Source: Phaeotremella fagi
Lineage: Eukaryota > Basidiomycota > Tremellomycetes > Tremellales > Phaeotremellaceae
Direction: 5' to 3'
Assembly (NCBI GenBank): GCA_001599715.1
Contig: BCHU01000002.1
Location: 1,984,001 to 2,048,000, forward strand
DNA length: 64,000 bases
The position numbers were made by a program, and so were the translations under genes. Of this stretch, positions 35,204 through 45,766 are shown one piece after another. The stretch's first letter is position 1; the number at the start of each line of letters is the position of its first letter. The notes beneath the pieces are model-generated. The model was not told the DNA's origin and did not search any database. It was given only the letters and a program-made list of their open reading frames with translations.

Positions 35204-36289
35204 CTATTCCAAATAAAACATCTCTTCTCCAACACCATCCGAATCTTCAACCAGAGTTTCCTCTCCAAAATTGGTCCTTCCAGGTGGGTCCACAAATATT
35301 GGATTTAATTCGGTACTCAATCCGTATAGGGATTCCCACAGTCTAGTTACCGCTCCTCTGTCATAACCTCCATCTGATTCGTAACCTGAAAAGTACTCTT
35401 TTACCAACCCATTATCTAAAATAGATCCAGATTCGCATTGAAAGACGGATCTGACTCCAGAAACTATGTTCTTCAGTGAGTCATCACTGTAATTTATCAA
35501 ACGCGGAAAACAACCATCTTGACAGAGTTTCAAGAGAATATCTTGCTGTTTCTTGTACATGGAAAACTGAGATAAAAACGAAGCTCCAGACTTCAAGGGT
35601 TTCTGTCTTCCAAGTACATATGATTCGATGAGATGTCGCCTTGCATTAGCAGCAGAGTCACCTTCGGATACTTGGCCTACTGCCAACAAGGCCTTGATAA
35701 ATTTACTTGTTGCAGTCGGATCGTAGCCCTTCACCAAAAATGTACAAAGTCAGTCCTTGCTTTTTATGGTTGATTTGTATATTACGTGAAATATATCTAC
35801 ACCCACCATGTCTGAATTTGTAGCAATTTGCTCCTCAAGCAATCCATACTCCCATGCGTCAACAGAAAGACGGTGAATCTCAACCAAAGTTCCTTGCTCA
35901 CTGACCGTAATTTTTTCCATAATACCAGAAAAGTTGTTAGAGACTGAACACTGATGAAGAGAACTGAGAAAACCTTTCATAGGAACCACAACATCAGGAC
36001 AAAATTTAAACCAATCTGGTTTATACCTATCTTCAGTCATCCCTGATAACCACCAATTACATGTTTGAACAATATCAGTTAATGTGTTAACAAGATGTCT
36101 GTGCTGATATATAGCGTCGCAAGCATCCCGTGATAGATTATAACCTCGCTCACTGATGAGAGAATAAATCTCAGCAAGTTTGGCTGTACGTTCTGTTCTT
36201 GTAGTCTGTCGTGTGTATTCGTCGAGACGAGCAAGGATCTCGTCTGGTTGATCGATGTTTTCTTGTTGATTATCGATTTCTTCAGCCAT
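35204..36289 (-). CDS. Hypothetical protein, two exons
   Basis: Exon 1 starts at ATG 36289 (MAEEIDNQQENIDQPDEILA) and runs to about 35808, ending IATNSDM before a GTGGGT donor. The acceptor TTTTGGTGAAG near 35732 returns to GYDPTATSKFIKALLAVGQV and the protein ends GEEMFYLE at 35204-35206. About 334 residues. It looks like a folded, mostly helical soluble protein with repeated Trp/Cys (CNWWLSGMTEDRYKPDWFKFC) and an acidic C-terminus. No signal peptide or membrane segment. I do not recognise a domain. Base composition is like its neighbours. Confidence 0.7.
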
Positions 36290-36663
36290 TTTGCAAGTTT
36301 GTTATAAACTTTGATAAAATGAATGATGGGAAAGAGAGTCAATTAAAAGTTCTTTCTCTCGGTTTTATGATAATAAATGATAATAAGATAGCTAGAGTAT
36401 TTTTGTGGAGCTATTTAGAAGACAACACAGAAAGGAAAAGTTGAAAGCCTGCTTTGTTTTGATGAACGGAAAGGTGCCACACGAGAGTTTAGGTTGGTCA
36501 GCGTATGTACGAGTTCAACAAGCCTGTGGTGAGTGCCTTGGCCTCGTAGTGGATTGAGGTGAGGTAGGGTGAGTGATGGCACCAACAAGAGGTGTGTGGT
36601 CGGTGCGTATGGTAAATCACATAATGTACTAATTCCACAGACACCAGACCATTGTAACAACCC
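36290..36663. other. Intergenic region
   Basis: 374 bp between the stop of RIT1 and the start of the hypothetical gene, both on minus. It should hold the RIT1 terminator and the promoter of the hypothetical gene. Nothing distinctive seen. Confidence 0.4.
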
Positions 36664-38620
36664 CTATGTCCTCTTCACTTCGCCCATCAAAAATTCGTTG
36701 ACCCTTTTCAAAGCCACACGGGGTGGATTACTATCCGGCCACAGAGCTACCAAACCGTGTAAATATCCAGCAATAACTCCCTTTGTAATTGGATCGCCAT
36801 CATCTCGTCGAGCTGTACTATCGTTTAAGAAAGGGAAAGAGCATTGTATAACAAGAAGCAAAGGGATGATATCTTTTCTGGCTGATATCAGTGCTTGTGG
36901 AGTGATCATTGGATCGGAGAGTTTCAGTGCATCTTTGGATGTTGCTGAACGAGCTAGTTGAAGATCTTCAGGTCGTCCTGGAAGGATATGGAGTTGTGTG
37001 TTGAATAACTCTTCGTCGTCTTCTGTGGTCGTTATCAGAGTTTCGAGGTAATCGACCATGCTCCGAAGACATCTCATGTATTCTCTTCCGTGTGATTTTG
37101 AATCTGGCAAAGACAGGAAGACGTTTTTCGTTGTTGCCGTAGAGGGGTACACGAAAATATATTCTGAGTCCTCGGTAGGTTTGTTAAGTGGAACCACATG
37201 AACCATTGTGAGAGTCTTGTTGGGGGCCCTCCGCGATGTATAACTTTTGACAGGTGTGATAGGTGATCCTATGTTGACACTGAGCTGTGACGAGGATGAA
37301 GGTATTCCAAACGACGATGAGTTCAACGACGATGCGAAATCCGCTGTGGTTGGCTGAAGGCCAGAACTGAGTGTAAAACTGTTGTCGGTCCCAAGACTCC
37401 TCATCCCTTCCACTATTCCATCAACGTTTCTGGCGGAAACCAGATCGTCCACTAGATCCGGCAATTCCTCTCGAGGAGTGCTCAACAGCCTCATCTTATT
37501 TGAATGGAACGCCAGTGGAGTCAAGCCCTATTCCGCGAGTTAATTACAATGTTCGCCAGGATATGAATTGACTTACCCTCCCCCACAGCTCATCATCATC
37601 TCCTGCCCCAGGGACATATTCGAATCCAACTGTCGTGGAGCCAATCCTTGTAAAGAGCGGTATCTCGTCTCCATCCCCTTCCCCCGAGGCATTAACCCAT
37701 CGCGAAGCCGACAGACATATTATGGGTGTAAATGGTAAAACCTTGTCGAAAGATGGTGGTCGTGAGGTGGAAGGATGGATGAAAAATGGTCGTAATGGTT
37801 TGGTCAGTTCAGGAAGAGGTAGTACAGACGACTGGAAGCAATGAAAGTCAGCTCAGCCACTTTCTCTCTAAAGTCAGCTCACCTCCAACGTTTCCGCCCA
37901 TCCTCTGATCTTTGATTCTATCTGTGCCTTTTCAGATGGAGATACGATTTTAGGGGGCAGATACAGTTCAACATCCCATTCAGAAGGTTCTCCGGTACCT
38001 AGTCGTTGTCGACGTATATGTATGGCAAGATTGATGACGGCACACCAGATTGGTACAGTCTTTGAGAGTCCATCAGGCATTCGCTATGAAGAGGTTAACA
38101 TTTGATCACTCTGCAGAAATGTAATACATACCTTACCCCGTCTCGTTGAATCTACTAACAAAAGACCCCCTTCTTTCTCTGCATAGCTCGCTAGAGGGAG
38201 ATTCGATCTTCTTAGATTGAAATCCCAATTCTAAAAAGTACGGTGTAAGCTTACGCCTGGGATTGAGAAATCATCAGCTCAGCTTACTGAAGTATGCCCA
38301 TCAGTCGATTTAAAGTAAGCATAGGTCTTCGAGCTCGTCTAAGGAGGCAGCCCCCCGTTCAGCTCGAGCTCACGAATCGATATCAGAACCTACCGATGGA
38401 TCACAATACCAGTTCCCACATCTTTGATTGGCTACACGAGCATAAATCAGTCATTCTAAATGTCCATCATAAAATTCCAAAACATACGAACAACCTCGAA
38501 TCTACCATCGTACCAATCAACTGCTACCTTCTTAACGAAAGCTTCATCAGATGCTATAGAATGTATTCTGTTGAAGAGATCATGTTGAGCTGAATGCTTT
38601 CGAATTGCTTTCGCGTCCAT
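36664..38620 (-). CDS. RIT1: Initiator tRNA A64 2'-O-ribosyl-phosphate transferase
   Basis: Rit1 adds a phosphoribosyl group to A64 of initiator tRNA-Met so that it is excluded from elongation. Hand-spliced exons read MDAKAIRKHSAQHDLFNRIH, then DEAFVKKVAVDWYDGRFEVV, PNQRCGNWYCDPS and TSSKTYAYFKSTDGHTSNWD. They continue with FNLRRSNLPLASYAEKEGGL, LLVDSTRRGKRMPDGLSKTV and PIWCAVINLAI. After the LYLPPKIVSPSEKAQIESKI block come WVNASGEGDGDEIPLFTRIG and FEYVPGAGDDDELWGRGLTP. These are the signature segments of the Rit1 family (N-terminal domain plus DUSP-like C-terminal part). The last exon (37524-36664) continues for 286 residues ending LMGEVKRT and is less conserved. It is divergent from the first gene of the tandem array. 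Confidence 0.9.
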
Positions 38621-39038
38621 AAATATTTGTAGATTTAGAATGAATGAAATGAGGAGGTGTTAGGAAGTTGTTCTCAATTTTCGAGATTGTTGTGCCTGAC
38701 AAAATAATCATAGTGGCATGTGGCCATTTTGGATTTCCTTAACATAAAGCATCCGGTACCAGAGGTGTCAACGTTTTGATGACCTTTGTTTGGGAACATC
38801 AGACAGGACTGAAACCAGGGTTGTATTAAGGATGAGCTCTGCCTTTGTGCAGGACTCCTTTCAAATCTCGTCACCCTTTGTCGCTCTGAATTGTATCAAG
38901 TTGGTCTTGAATATGAGGTGAGACGAATGCAAAACAATCAACAAAACCAAGCTCTGTTTTCCTTTGGTTCTTTATGTTTGCAAGAGCTGTTAGCACCCCA
39001 CGTATTTTATTCTAGATTGTATCTTCAACCACCATCAA
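38621..39038. promoter_or_regulatory. Shared upstream region between RIT1 and array gene A
   Basis: 418 bp between the RIT1 start (minus) and the first paralogue of the tandem array (plus). No recognisable element beyond an AT-rich stretch (39001-39015, GTATTTTATTC) about 30 bp before the plus-strand ATG. Confidence 0.4.
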
Positions 39039-40141
39039 ATGTCCAGTCACCATGTCGACCCCAAACTTACATCTATCGCTGAGTGTGAAACGACTCATTT
39101 TGATAGCCGAGCGACCTATTTCACTTACGATGTAGATCATCATCTAGCACCACCTCCTTCTCGCACCAACAAGTCTTCCGGTCTCCTTAGTCTTTCAACT
39201 TCAACGTCGTCTCGTTTACGTTCAGTGTGCTCAGCAGCTAGGTTCATCAAAGCCTTGGGATCCGATTCAATTGCTCCGTCTCAATCTCTTACCTCATCTT
39301 TAGGTGTTAAAACACCAAGTACAACAACATCTTCGACAACCTCTAATTCGGTCATCTCAGCCCACAAGACCACAACTTCTGTGTCTACATCTACTTTCAA
39401 TGATGAAGCGGTGGTTTCAAGCACAGGCACAGACTCCGATACGAATTCTGACACGGATTCTGAACCGGGTTCTCCAGCTTCGATCACTTCACAATCCTCT
39501 GCACGAACCTCAACCTCATCAGAAGAAAATAACAGTCCCCCAGCACCTTTGTTCACTCTAGACAGAGGAAGCAAGATATATGTCAGACCACCAGAGAAGA
39601 CAGAAGTTATTTCATTTCATGTAGAACCCAGTTCGATCAACTCCTCAAAAAGTGATATAACTCTACGCGCTTCATCTGAATATCTCAGAGAGTTTTCTAT
39701 CACAACAAATAGAGGACTAGTTGAGTTCGCATATTATAGAACTAACATTGAAGGGGAGACGCCTTCAGTTGGTTTCGTCCGAAATACTAAAGATGAACGT
39801 AAGTCGAGTTACTGATCTAGTAAGATTGCTGACGCGAAAATCGCAGCGGTCACATTTATTTTCTCGACAATTCCTTCGAAGGAGTAGTGAGTACTGTATT
39901 CACCCGTCATGCTGTGGGATGTAATACTGACTTGTGCTACAGTCACGTACCATTGATTCGGTAAGTGGTCTTTGCGATTGTCTTTATGCATTGACTAAAA
40001 CTTAACAGATGTGACGATTTGACGTTTTATTCCAAAAGGTCAAGGTTCAAGAGATTGCTTTTTAGATCGACGGACGGTGAATGGAATTCGTGGATCCATC
40101 CTCAGCACGGTTATTGGCTTGCGACAGGAGGAGCTTTTTGA
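39039..40141 (+). CDS. Tandem-array family protein A
   Basis: Exons 39039-39798, 39847-39886, 39943-39960 and 40009-40141 give exactly 317 codons (316 residues). The N-terminal half is Ser/Thr-rich and probably disordered (RATYFTYDVDHHLAPPPS, then Thr/Ser tracts and TDSDTNSDTDSEPGSP). The core begins FTLDRGSKIYVRP and continues ISFHVEPSS, YLREFSITTNRGLVEFAYYR and GETPSVGFVRNTKDE. The 40-nt micro-exon adds VTFIFSTIP, the 18-nt micro-exon HVPLI, and the last exon CDDLTFYSKRSRFKRLLFRS followed by TDGEWNSW. No signal peptide or membrane segment. Closest to gene D in both N- and C-terminal regions. Start is the first ATG, with no competing in-frame Met nearby. Function unknown; I do not recognise the family. 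Confidence 0.72.
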
Positions 40142-40586
40142 TATATACAGACTGAACGGGGCGAGGTACAGAAGTGGACTGAGATGGACTGCAAGGCTAA
40201 TCTGATGTTATCTATTTCCATCTGAATGTTTTACTGCACAACATTCGCTGTCAAGCCAATGGACCTGAACCTTGAGTGTACTATTCCACCCTCCATTCTT
40301 CCTGACTGTTTGAGGTGTGTACAAAAGGGTAGGTCGTGTAGTCCTTTATGTTCAGTATGCACCTCAATACTGAAACGATTGTGGTGAGGGACGGGGTACA
40401 TAGCAAAAGTGAGACACTTGAGTTTGAGCGTCACCCCTTATGATGCGACACAGTACTGTAACAAGGAGGCTTGGTAATTAGGGAGAGAAACTCGAATACG
40501 TTTCAGTACAGTACTTCATTGCCGGAAAGAGTCCTCAATCAAACTGATTCTTGAACCATTTGACTTTCAAAAGCCTCGTCCCTATA
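40142..40586. other. Spacer between array genes A and B
   Basis: 445 bp. GTACAGTACTTC-like string at 40505-40517 and CAGTACTGTAAC at 40451-40462. No coding sequence supported. Confidence 0.35.
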
Positions 40587-41327
40587 ATGGCAACAGAAAA
40601 TTCGCAACAGACTAATTCCACCCTTTCACAAGCTACATTATATCTCAGAGATTATGTTGTTGAACGCAAAACATCGGATATCTCTCTGTCACCAGCCACA
40701 TCGCCTCTAAATATACAAGAGAACTCAGACATTGATTCCTCAGGATACAGCTTCACCCTCGGTATGGGGCAGAGATGCAAAGCAATTCTACCTGATACGA
40801 TCACTTCCGCCGATATCTCCATCGCCAAAAGTGGCAGTAGTGTCCATCATTCGGTCATCAATCTCACTGCAAGTCATCTCAGTGAATTTAGAGTGACAAC
40901 GGTCCCAGGAGAAGTCGATATTGTGTACAACAGACGTTTCAATTGCAAGGATAGACCATCAGTAGCTCATTTGCACGGTGGAGGTAGTAGTTGTGAGTAA
41001 CAAACAGAATCAGTTATTCTAGGCAGTACTGATCGCCATGCAGTGGCTACTTGGATATTCTCCACGACGCCATCCAGCATTGGGTAAGTGTCGACTCGGT
41101 ATGATATTAAAACTACGCTGACTTTAAGCACAGAGACAAGCCGAAGATTAGGTAAGATTCAATGATCATCGTATAATTTATTCTGACATGCTTTGCAAAG
41201 TCGATTAGACACTTCTTGTTATCCGACAGGTCCGACGGATGAGAATTTGATAGCGGATGATGATCAATCAACTGCTTCGTGGGATCTCTGGTCAGAAGGC
41301 GGTTCGTCCCCTTTACCATATTTATAA
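40587..41327 (+). CDS. Tandem-array family protein B
   Basis: Exons 40587-40992, 41044-41083, 41134-41151 and 41201-41327 give 197 codons (196 residues). It starts MATENSQQTNSTLSQATLYL. The core reads YSFTLGMGQRCKAILPDTIT, SADISIAKSG and LSEFRVTTVPGEVDIVYNRR, then RPSVAHLHGGG. The 40-nt micro-exon encodes ATWIFSTTPSSI, the 18-nt micro-exon DKPKI. With the last acceptor at GCAAAG (41195-41200) the final exon reads DTSCYPTGPTDENLIADDDQ then STASWDLWSEGG, and stops at 41325-41327. DQSTASW matches DQSTAFW in gene G, which supports this splice. The open frame extends upstream to a TTG, but the first ATG is 40587. Unknown function. Confidence 0.7.
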
Positions 41328-42093
41328 TCTGTGTATGTCGATTATGTATCTATCTTTAGTCTCCAGAGTGTTTTATGGGCAGAGTGGACGACGTATACAT
41401 ATTCTGAACTATGCAGTACGCACCCAATAGATTATTTGAGTGACGCCTGCTTCTCCTCATTGCATGCAGAACAGGATACGAGAGGGTAGACTACAGTAGA
41501 CACTGTTTCAAACTACAACACGTTCTATCCCTTCAAGATCGCATCGAAGGATGCTTGTTTCACTTGTTTTGTCCTTGACTATGTTACGAGGTAACACCGG
41601 AGTGATTTGTGCCCCCTAAATTATGCTCTTTTGTATAAGTTTTTAAAACAACATATTACGCTCAGAAAGCGTATGGAAATAACTCGTTCCTTAGATATAT
41701 TCCGACATTAAACTTGAATCCTTAGATGTGTTCTGACATCATAATTGATATCCTTAGATGTCAAGCTTGATGCACCCCCTCGATCGGGTGTCGAACTCGA
41801 TGTGTTTTCAAGTAGCGCTCCGTTGTATTTGTCAAACTTGTACGTTTCTCACTCCTTTTGACAAATGGGAAGGCTAGGTAACATAAATAGCTCGTTGTAA
41901 ATGGTGAAATTGTCTTTTTTCAAAACCATCCGAAAATCCCCCCAATCACAACAGCCTCACCACTTCGCACTCACTCCTAGAATCAAAACCGCTTGAACAA
42001 TCTCCAATTTGGTAAGCACCTGGCAAGCTTCCCTTCATTAACTCAAACAAAATTGAATTTCTTTTCTGATTTACTTGCAATCCTGTTTTAGCC
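41328..42093. other. Spacer between array genes B and C, with degenerate repeats and a probable 5' UTR intron
   Basis: 766 bp. It contains three degenerate tandem units beginning CCTTAGAT (41689-41771). Immediately before gene C there is a probable 5' UTR intron: GTAAGCACCTGG at about 42012 to TTTTAG at 42091, ending two bases before the ATG. No other gene found. Confidence 0.4.
41689..41771. repeat. Degenerate short tandem repeat, about 31-32 bp unit
   Basis: Two near-full units and one partial: 41689-41719, 41720-41751 and 41752-41771. Each starts CCTTAGAT and contains TTC(C/T)GACAT then a TTGAT/TTGAAT-like end. Copy 3 is truncated, keeping CCTTAGATGT and CTTGAT. It lies about 320 bp upstream of gene C. 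Confidence 0.55.
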
Positions 42094-42984
42094 ATGTCAG
42101 ACATTGGTCAGCCACGTATCGTCGAACTCGACTCACTGCTTAGAGACTCCAGTCAAAATGTTAGTCAATCCTTGTTTATTTCTGCTAACTTCTGTAGGAT
42201 TCAAAGACACAATGGGGTACCCTTAATTATATAGATAGCGTCGATACCGCTTCAAGTTGTCCGTTTCGTGATTCACCTCCAGCATGCCAGATTATCTATC
42301 TCACCGCGCCTAAATCCTCTTCAACATTGAGTCATTGCGATCTCACCGCTCCCAATTCCTCCTCAACACCCAGTCATTGCGATGTCACCATTGATGATGG
42401 ACACCGATACACTCTTCATCTACCCGATTCTTGTTGCTCAGCCAGTATTAATCTTCGAAAAGGTCACAGTGACTGCAGCGGGGCTGTGCTACAAATCACT
42501 GGTAAGAATCTCAAGAGCTTCAAGTATACGACATCAATCAAAGGAAGCACCATTTTACAATATTTTGGTAAAGAAACTTCCGAGTGTGCCAAGCAGAGCA
42601 CCGTCAAGAACCCTGAGGATAAACGTAGGTGCAATTTATAATCAGTACAGCCTCTAATTAGCTCAGCTGTCACCTTCAATTTTTACGCGGAAGGGGAGGA
42701 TCCAAGGTGAGTACTGTATGATTTGCGGCAGCTCCTAGGAACAACAAGCTGAATCACGACATTGCTAGTGATATGTCAAGACGATGGTGGTCCAAGTAAG
42801 TTCAATTGTTTTCTATCTACTCGAGCATATGATAATTCCTTCCTGTGTTGATATTCTTCAAAGACGCGATCACACCGACTGCTCAGCGAGAGTTCAAGAA
42901 TCACAGACCTCATCTTTCCCCACTCAAGACCTACTGCTACTTGGTATAAGAAAAAGAAAAAATCTGGATTCTTCCGAACGATAG
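42094..42984 (+). CDS. Tandem-array family protein C
   Basis: Exons 42094-42159, 42198-42624, 42667-42706, 42769-42795 and 42864-42984 give 227 codons (226 residues). It begins MSDIGQPRIVELDSLL. After an extra 5' intron it reads WGTLNY, the counterpart of GTLFYFG in gene G. Two adjacent 14-residue copies follow (LTAPKSSSTLSHCD, LTAPNSSSTPSHCD). Then comes the core CDVTIDDGHRYTLHLPDSCC, SASINLRKG and LKSFKYTTSIKGSTILQYFG, then TVKNPEDK. The 40-nt micro-exon gives VTFNFYAEGEDP. The second micro-exon is 27 nt rather than 18. The last exon (RDHTDCSARVQESQ...) is unlike the others. It is Cys-rich compared with its relatives. Function unknown. Confidence 0.68.
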
Positions 42985-43899
42985 GTGGTGGTGATTCAGA
43001 GAGCTAGTTCAAGTATTTCAGTAGCCCACATTTCTGGGGATGTACTGGTCTTCCGGAGAACTTCTTTCCTTGGTATTTCGGTTGTATGAATTTAGACTCA
43101 GATTGATGATCTCATTTTATATATGTAGTGTTTCGGAGAGCAGATTGTTAATTTTCTCAACTGCCAGTGAGTCCATTACAGGAGTGTGGCACCGACACGT
43201 CACAGGTTTGTACCTGTACAGTACTCGTACAGCGTTGCACAAGAAAAATTGTCAAGACTTATGGATGTTGCCATGCGTCCTTGAAAGTAATAAGCTAGTG
43301 TTGTCTGTCCTACGAGTTATTCCAATGATGAACAGAATTCAAATGATATTGTTTCGGAAGTTCGAGTGAGAAATATGCACAGTATGCAGATCTTGACTGT
43401 CAGTCATTGTCGAGAGTGTAGTTTACTCGAACGGTCGTGCAATCTCGGTGAATCAGTAAAAATGGAGACACTAGGCAAATGAAAGCTTTCTATACCCATT
43501 TCGTTGCAACAGAGTGAATGTCATGGATATAAGACGCATTTAGCACTCCTTTCGTCTCTGTTTCACTCAATCATTGCCACGAAAAGTCGTAAAAACTGAC
43601 GAAGTCATTAGGCAAACATCAGGTCGTTACACTTCAAAGAGTACGGGAGATTGTCTCGTCGACCCTACAGATCGCAACCTCTCCTGTAGATCTGTTGAAC
43701 AGGGGTTGGTTGTCCTGAAGCTCCGTCGGTGGCTGCACATCTAAAACTCACATCTGTGACAAACTCCTTTGACAGGTTTCAAAATATTTCAGGCTGTTAC
43801 GTGTATGATGCTCTAGGGGAGAGGTGAGATAGACGAATGACCAAGACACACTGTCTCCTCATTCATCTTTCCCAAACCCAATTCCATATTCCACACAAC
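42985..43899. other. Spacer between array genes C and D
   Basis: 915 bp. A 109-codon plus-strand frame at 43040-43369 shows no similarity to the array core and no micro-exon structure, so it is not called. GTACCTGTACAGTACTCGTACA at 43204-43227 is a cluster of GTAC half-palindromes. Contains the promoter of gene D. Confidence 0.35.
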
Positions 43900-44934
43900 A
43901 TGGCTACCTATACCATACTCCCCAAATTCCCTGATGGGTTCGAGAGAACGCAGATATCATTTGCTTCCGTGGAAGATCGTCGAGTGTCACAAGGTACTCA
44001 TGCTACTTATTTCACCAACGATGTTGACTATCCCGAAGACCCAGATGACTCAAGCCGAAAATTTTCGTTTTCTCGACTCCTGTTTTCCAAGAAGGGATTC
44101 TTGGTCACTTCATCGTCCTCTTCTCCCACCCGGGCTCTTACTTCAAACCTCCACCTACCAGACGCAACTCGAGCATCCTCAGAACTCACAACGTCGTCCC
44201 CCAAATCTTCTTCTTCAACTAGATTTGATCACACATCTATCTCATCAGACTATTCATACCCAGATACAGACTCTACAGCCAGCTCCCAAGTATCACTATC
44301 CACCCACTCCTCTCCGGTCGCCTCATCCGCTTCAGTGTCATCGGAAGGGAGCTTCAATCCGAAACTATACCCACTCAATGTGGAGCGGGGAGGGATATAC
44401 GAAGAACACCGATTAGGGGAAGCGGAATTGGTCCAAATTACTGTGCACCCCAGTCAGAAAAACTTTTGGCACACGACTGTCAAGCTCACATCTACTGGCT
44501 CCCTTCGTAGATTCTCGGTCACTTTGGGTAGGGGTTGTACAGAAGTCTTATTTTACAGAACGAATTTCAAGTCAGAGGTTCCATCTTTAGCGAGGGCTCG
44601 GAATTGTGGCGATGATCGTACGTATTTCACTTTTTGTTTCTGGTCAAATAGTGACCCAAACCGTCAGCTATCACCTTCGATTTCTCAGTCTGCCCAACAC
44701 GACAGTAAGTCTCTAGACCTTCTCTGGTATGATGCTGAGTCTTCGCTGCAGTCACACCCCCTCTGTCCTGTGAGTATACGTGGCTTGACCATTTTATAAA
44801 TCAACTAACATTTGGAAAGATGTGCAGAACCATCATATTATTCCAAAAGAGCCGTACTGAAAAGGGGGCTGATAAGGACAACCGAAGGAGAATGGGTAGT
44901 TTGGGTTCCTCCAAATTCCGAACTGACCTTATAG
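43900..44934 (+). CDS. Tandem-array family protein D
   Basis: Exons 43900-44617, 44668-44704, 44752-44769 and 44820-44934 give 296 codons (295 residues). An upstream ATG at 43837 is in frame, but MATYTILPKFPDGF at 43900 aligns with the start of gene A. The N-terminus HATYFTNDVDYPEDPDDSSR matches RATYFTYDVDHH in gene A. A Ser/Thr-rich region follows. The core is YPLNVERGGIYEEHRLGEAE, VQITVHPSQKN and LRRFSVTLGRGCTEVLFYRT, then VPSLARARNCGDD. The micro-exons encode ITFDFSVCPTR and HTPSV. The last exon CAEPSYYSKRAVLKRGLIRT, then TEGEWVVW, is clearly homologous to that of gene A. No signal peptide. Function unknown. Confidence 0.71.
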
Positions 44935-45766
44935 AATATGGTAGCCTGGAGTATTCGGGTTAGAATTACTGTAGTTGAAAAGTCGTGATTATTAGTGTTT
45001 CTTAGTTTTCGTCACTTGACTCGTGAAGTCAGTAACTCTCGTATATACGGGAGTGGTTGACGTTGAATGCGTCCCAATTCTTTCCTATAGTTAACAATTC
45101 GGTGCCACAGATCCGAAAGTAATCGATGACTATGGCCTCGAGTATCGGGTGACTACAGTTCGCTAAGGAAATGGATTATACAAATCCCCCCCTTGATTGA
45201 TCTCAATGAAAAGGACATTCACCTGACGCTTGTAATTGCTGGGACGTTTGAGGCAAATAAGACGTGGACGACCTGCCCCTTATTTTTCTCCTGATTGCAA
45301 ACCACCCAAACGCTCGAGTTCCTTTGGTCGCAATGACCCCCCAGCAGCCCCTAGCTGATCCTGTAGGAGACAGCCACTGTAGTTTCTTGAATGGAGGCCA
45401 TTCCCCGTGTTTAACTTTTGTACCGAGGAAACAGAAACTGTCGTATCCCATTTCTCGGACACGTAGCATATTCCACGATTGTGATGAATGTCAACATTTT
45501 ACAGGTTGTACATGGATAACACATGTAATAGAATTTGAAAACCATACCATTCACGGGGGTCCAGGGTCTGTAACACTCCTTTTTATCGCCAAGTAAAGCA
45601 TGAAGTATTGGTCTCAGTAGGATGACATACATTAAGCCCACGATAATTTTTCCTCAGTTTCAATCCCAAAACTATAAATACCAACCCCAAAGCCGACACA
45701 AAACTGCAATACCGTCTCATATCCCCGATCAAAATCACCAAACATTCTTCCTTGAACACTTTGGTC
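44935..45766. promoter_or_regulatory. Spacer between array genes D and E, with TATA box
   Basis: 832 bp. TATAAATA at 45673-45680 lies about 90 bp upstream of the gene E ATG, a good promoter candidate. Frames at 45264-45596 (plus) and on the opposite strand lack any family resemblance. Confidence 0.45.

Noticed and set aside
41152..41242. Apparent frameshift in array gene B
   Set aside because: With the acceptor ATCCGACAG the last exon stops early. Using the upstream acceptor GCAAAG at 41195-41200, the same type as gene E uses, restores a full frame ending at 41327 with the DQSTA-x-W motif shared with gene G. No frameshift is needed.
42769..42786. 18-nt form of the second micro-exon in gene C
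   Set aside because: An 18-nt exon ending before GTGGTC would join to the last exon as TGA. The 27-nt form ending at GTAAGT keeps the frame.
43040..43369. Possible extra array gene between C and D
   Set aside because: Translation lacks every core motif and there is no micro-exon pattern downstream.
43837..43899. Earlier ATG for array gene D (43837)
   Set aside because: In frame, but the extra residues do not align with gene A, whose start matches the ATG at 43900.
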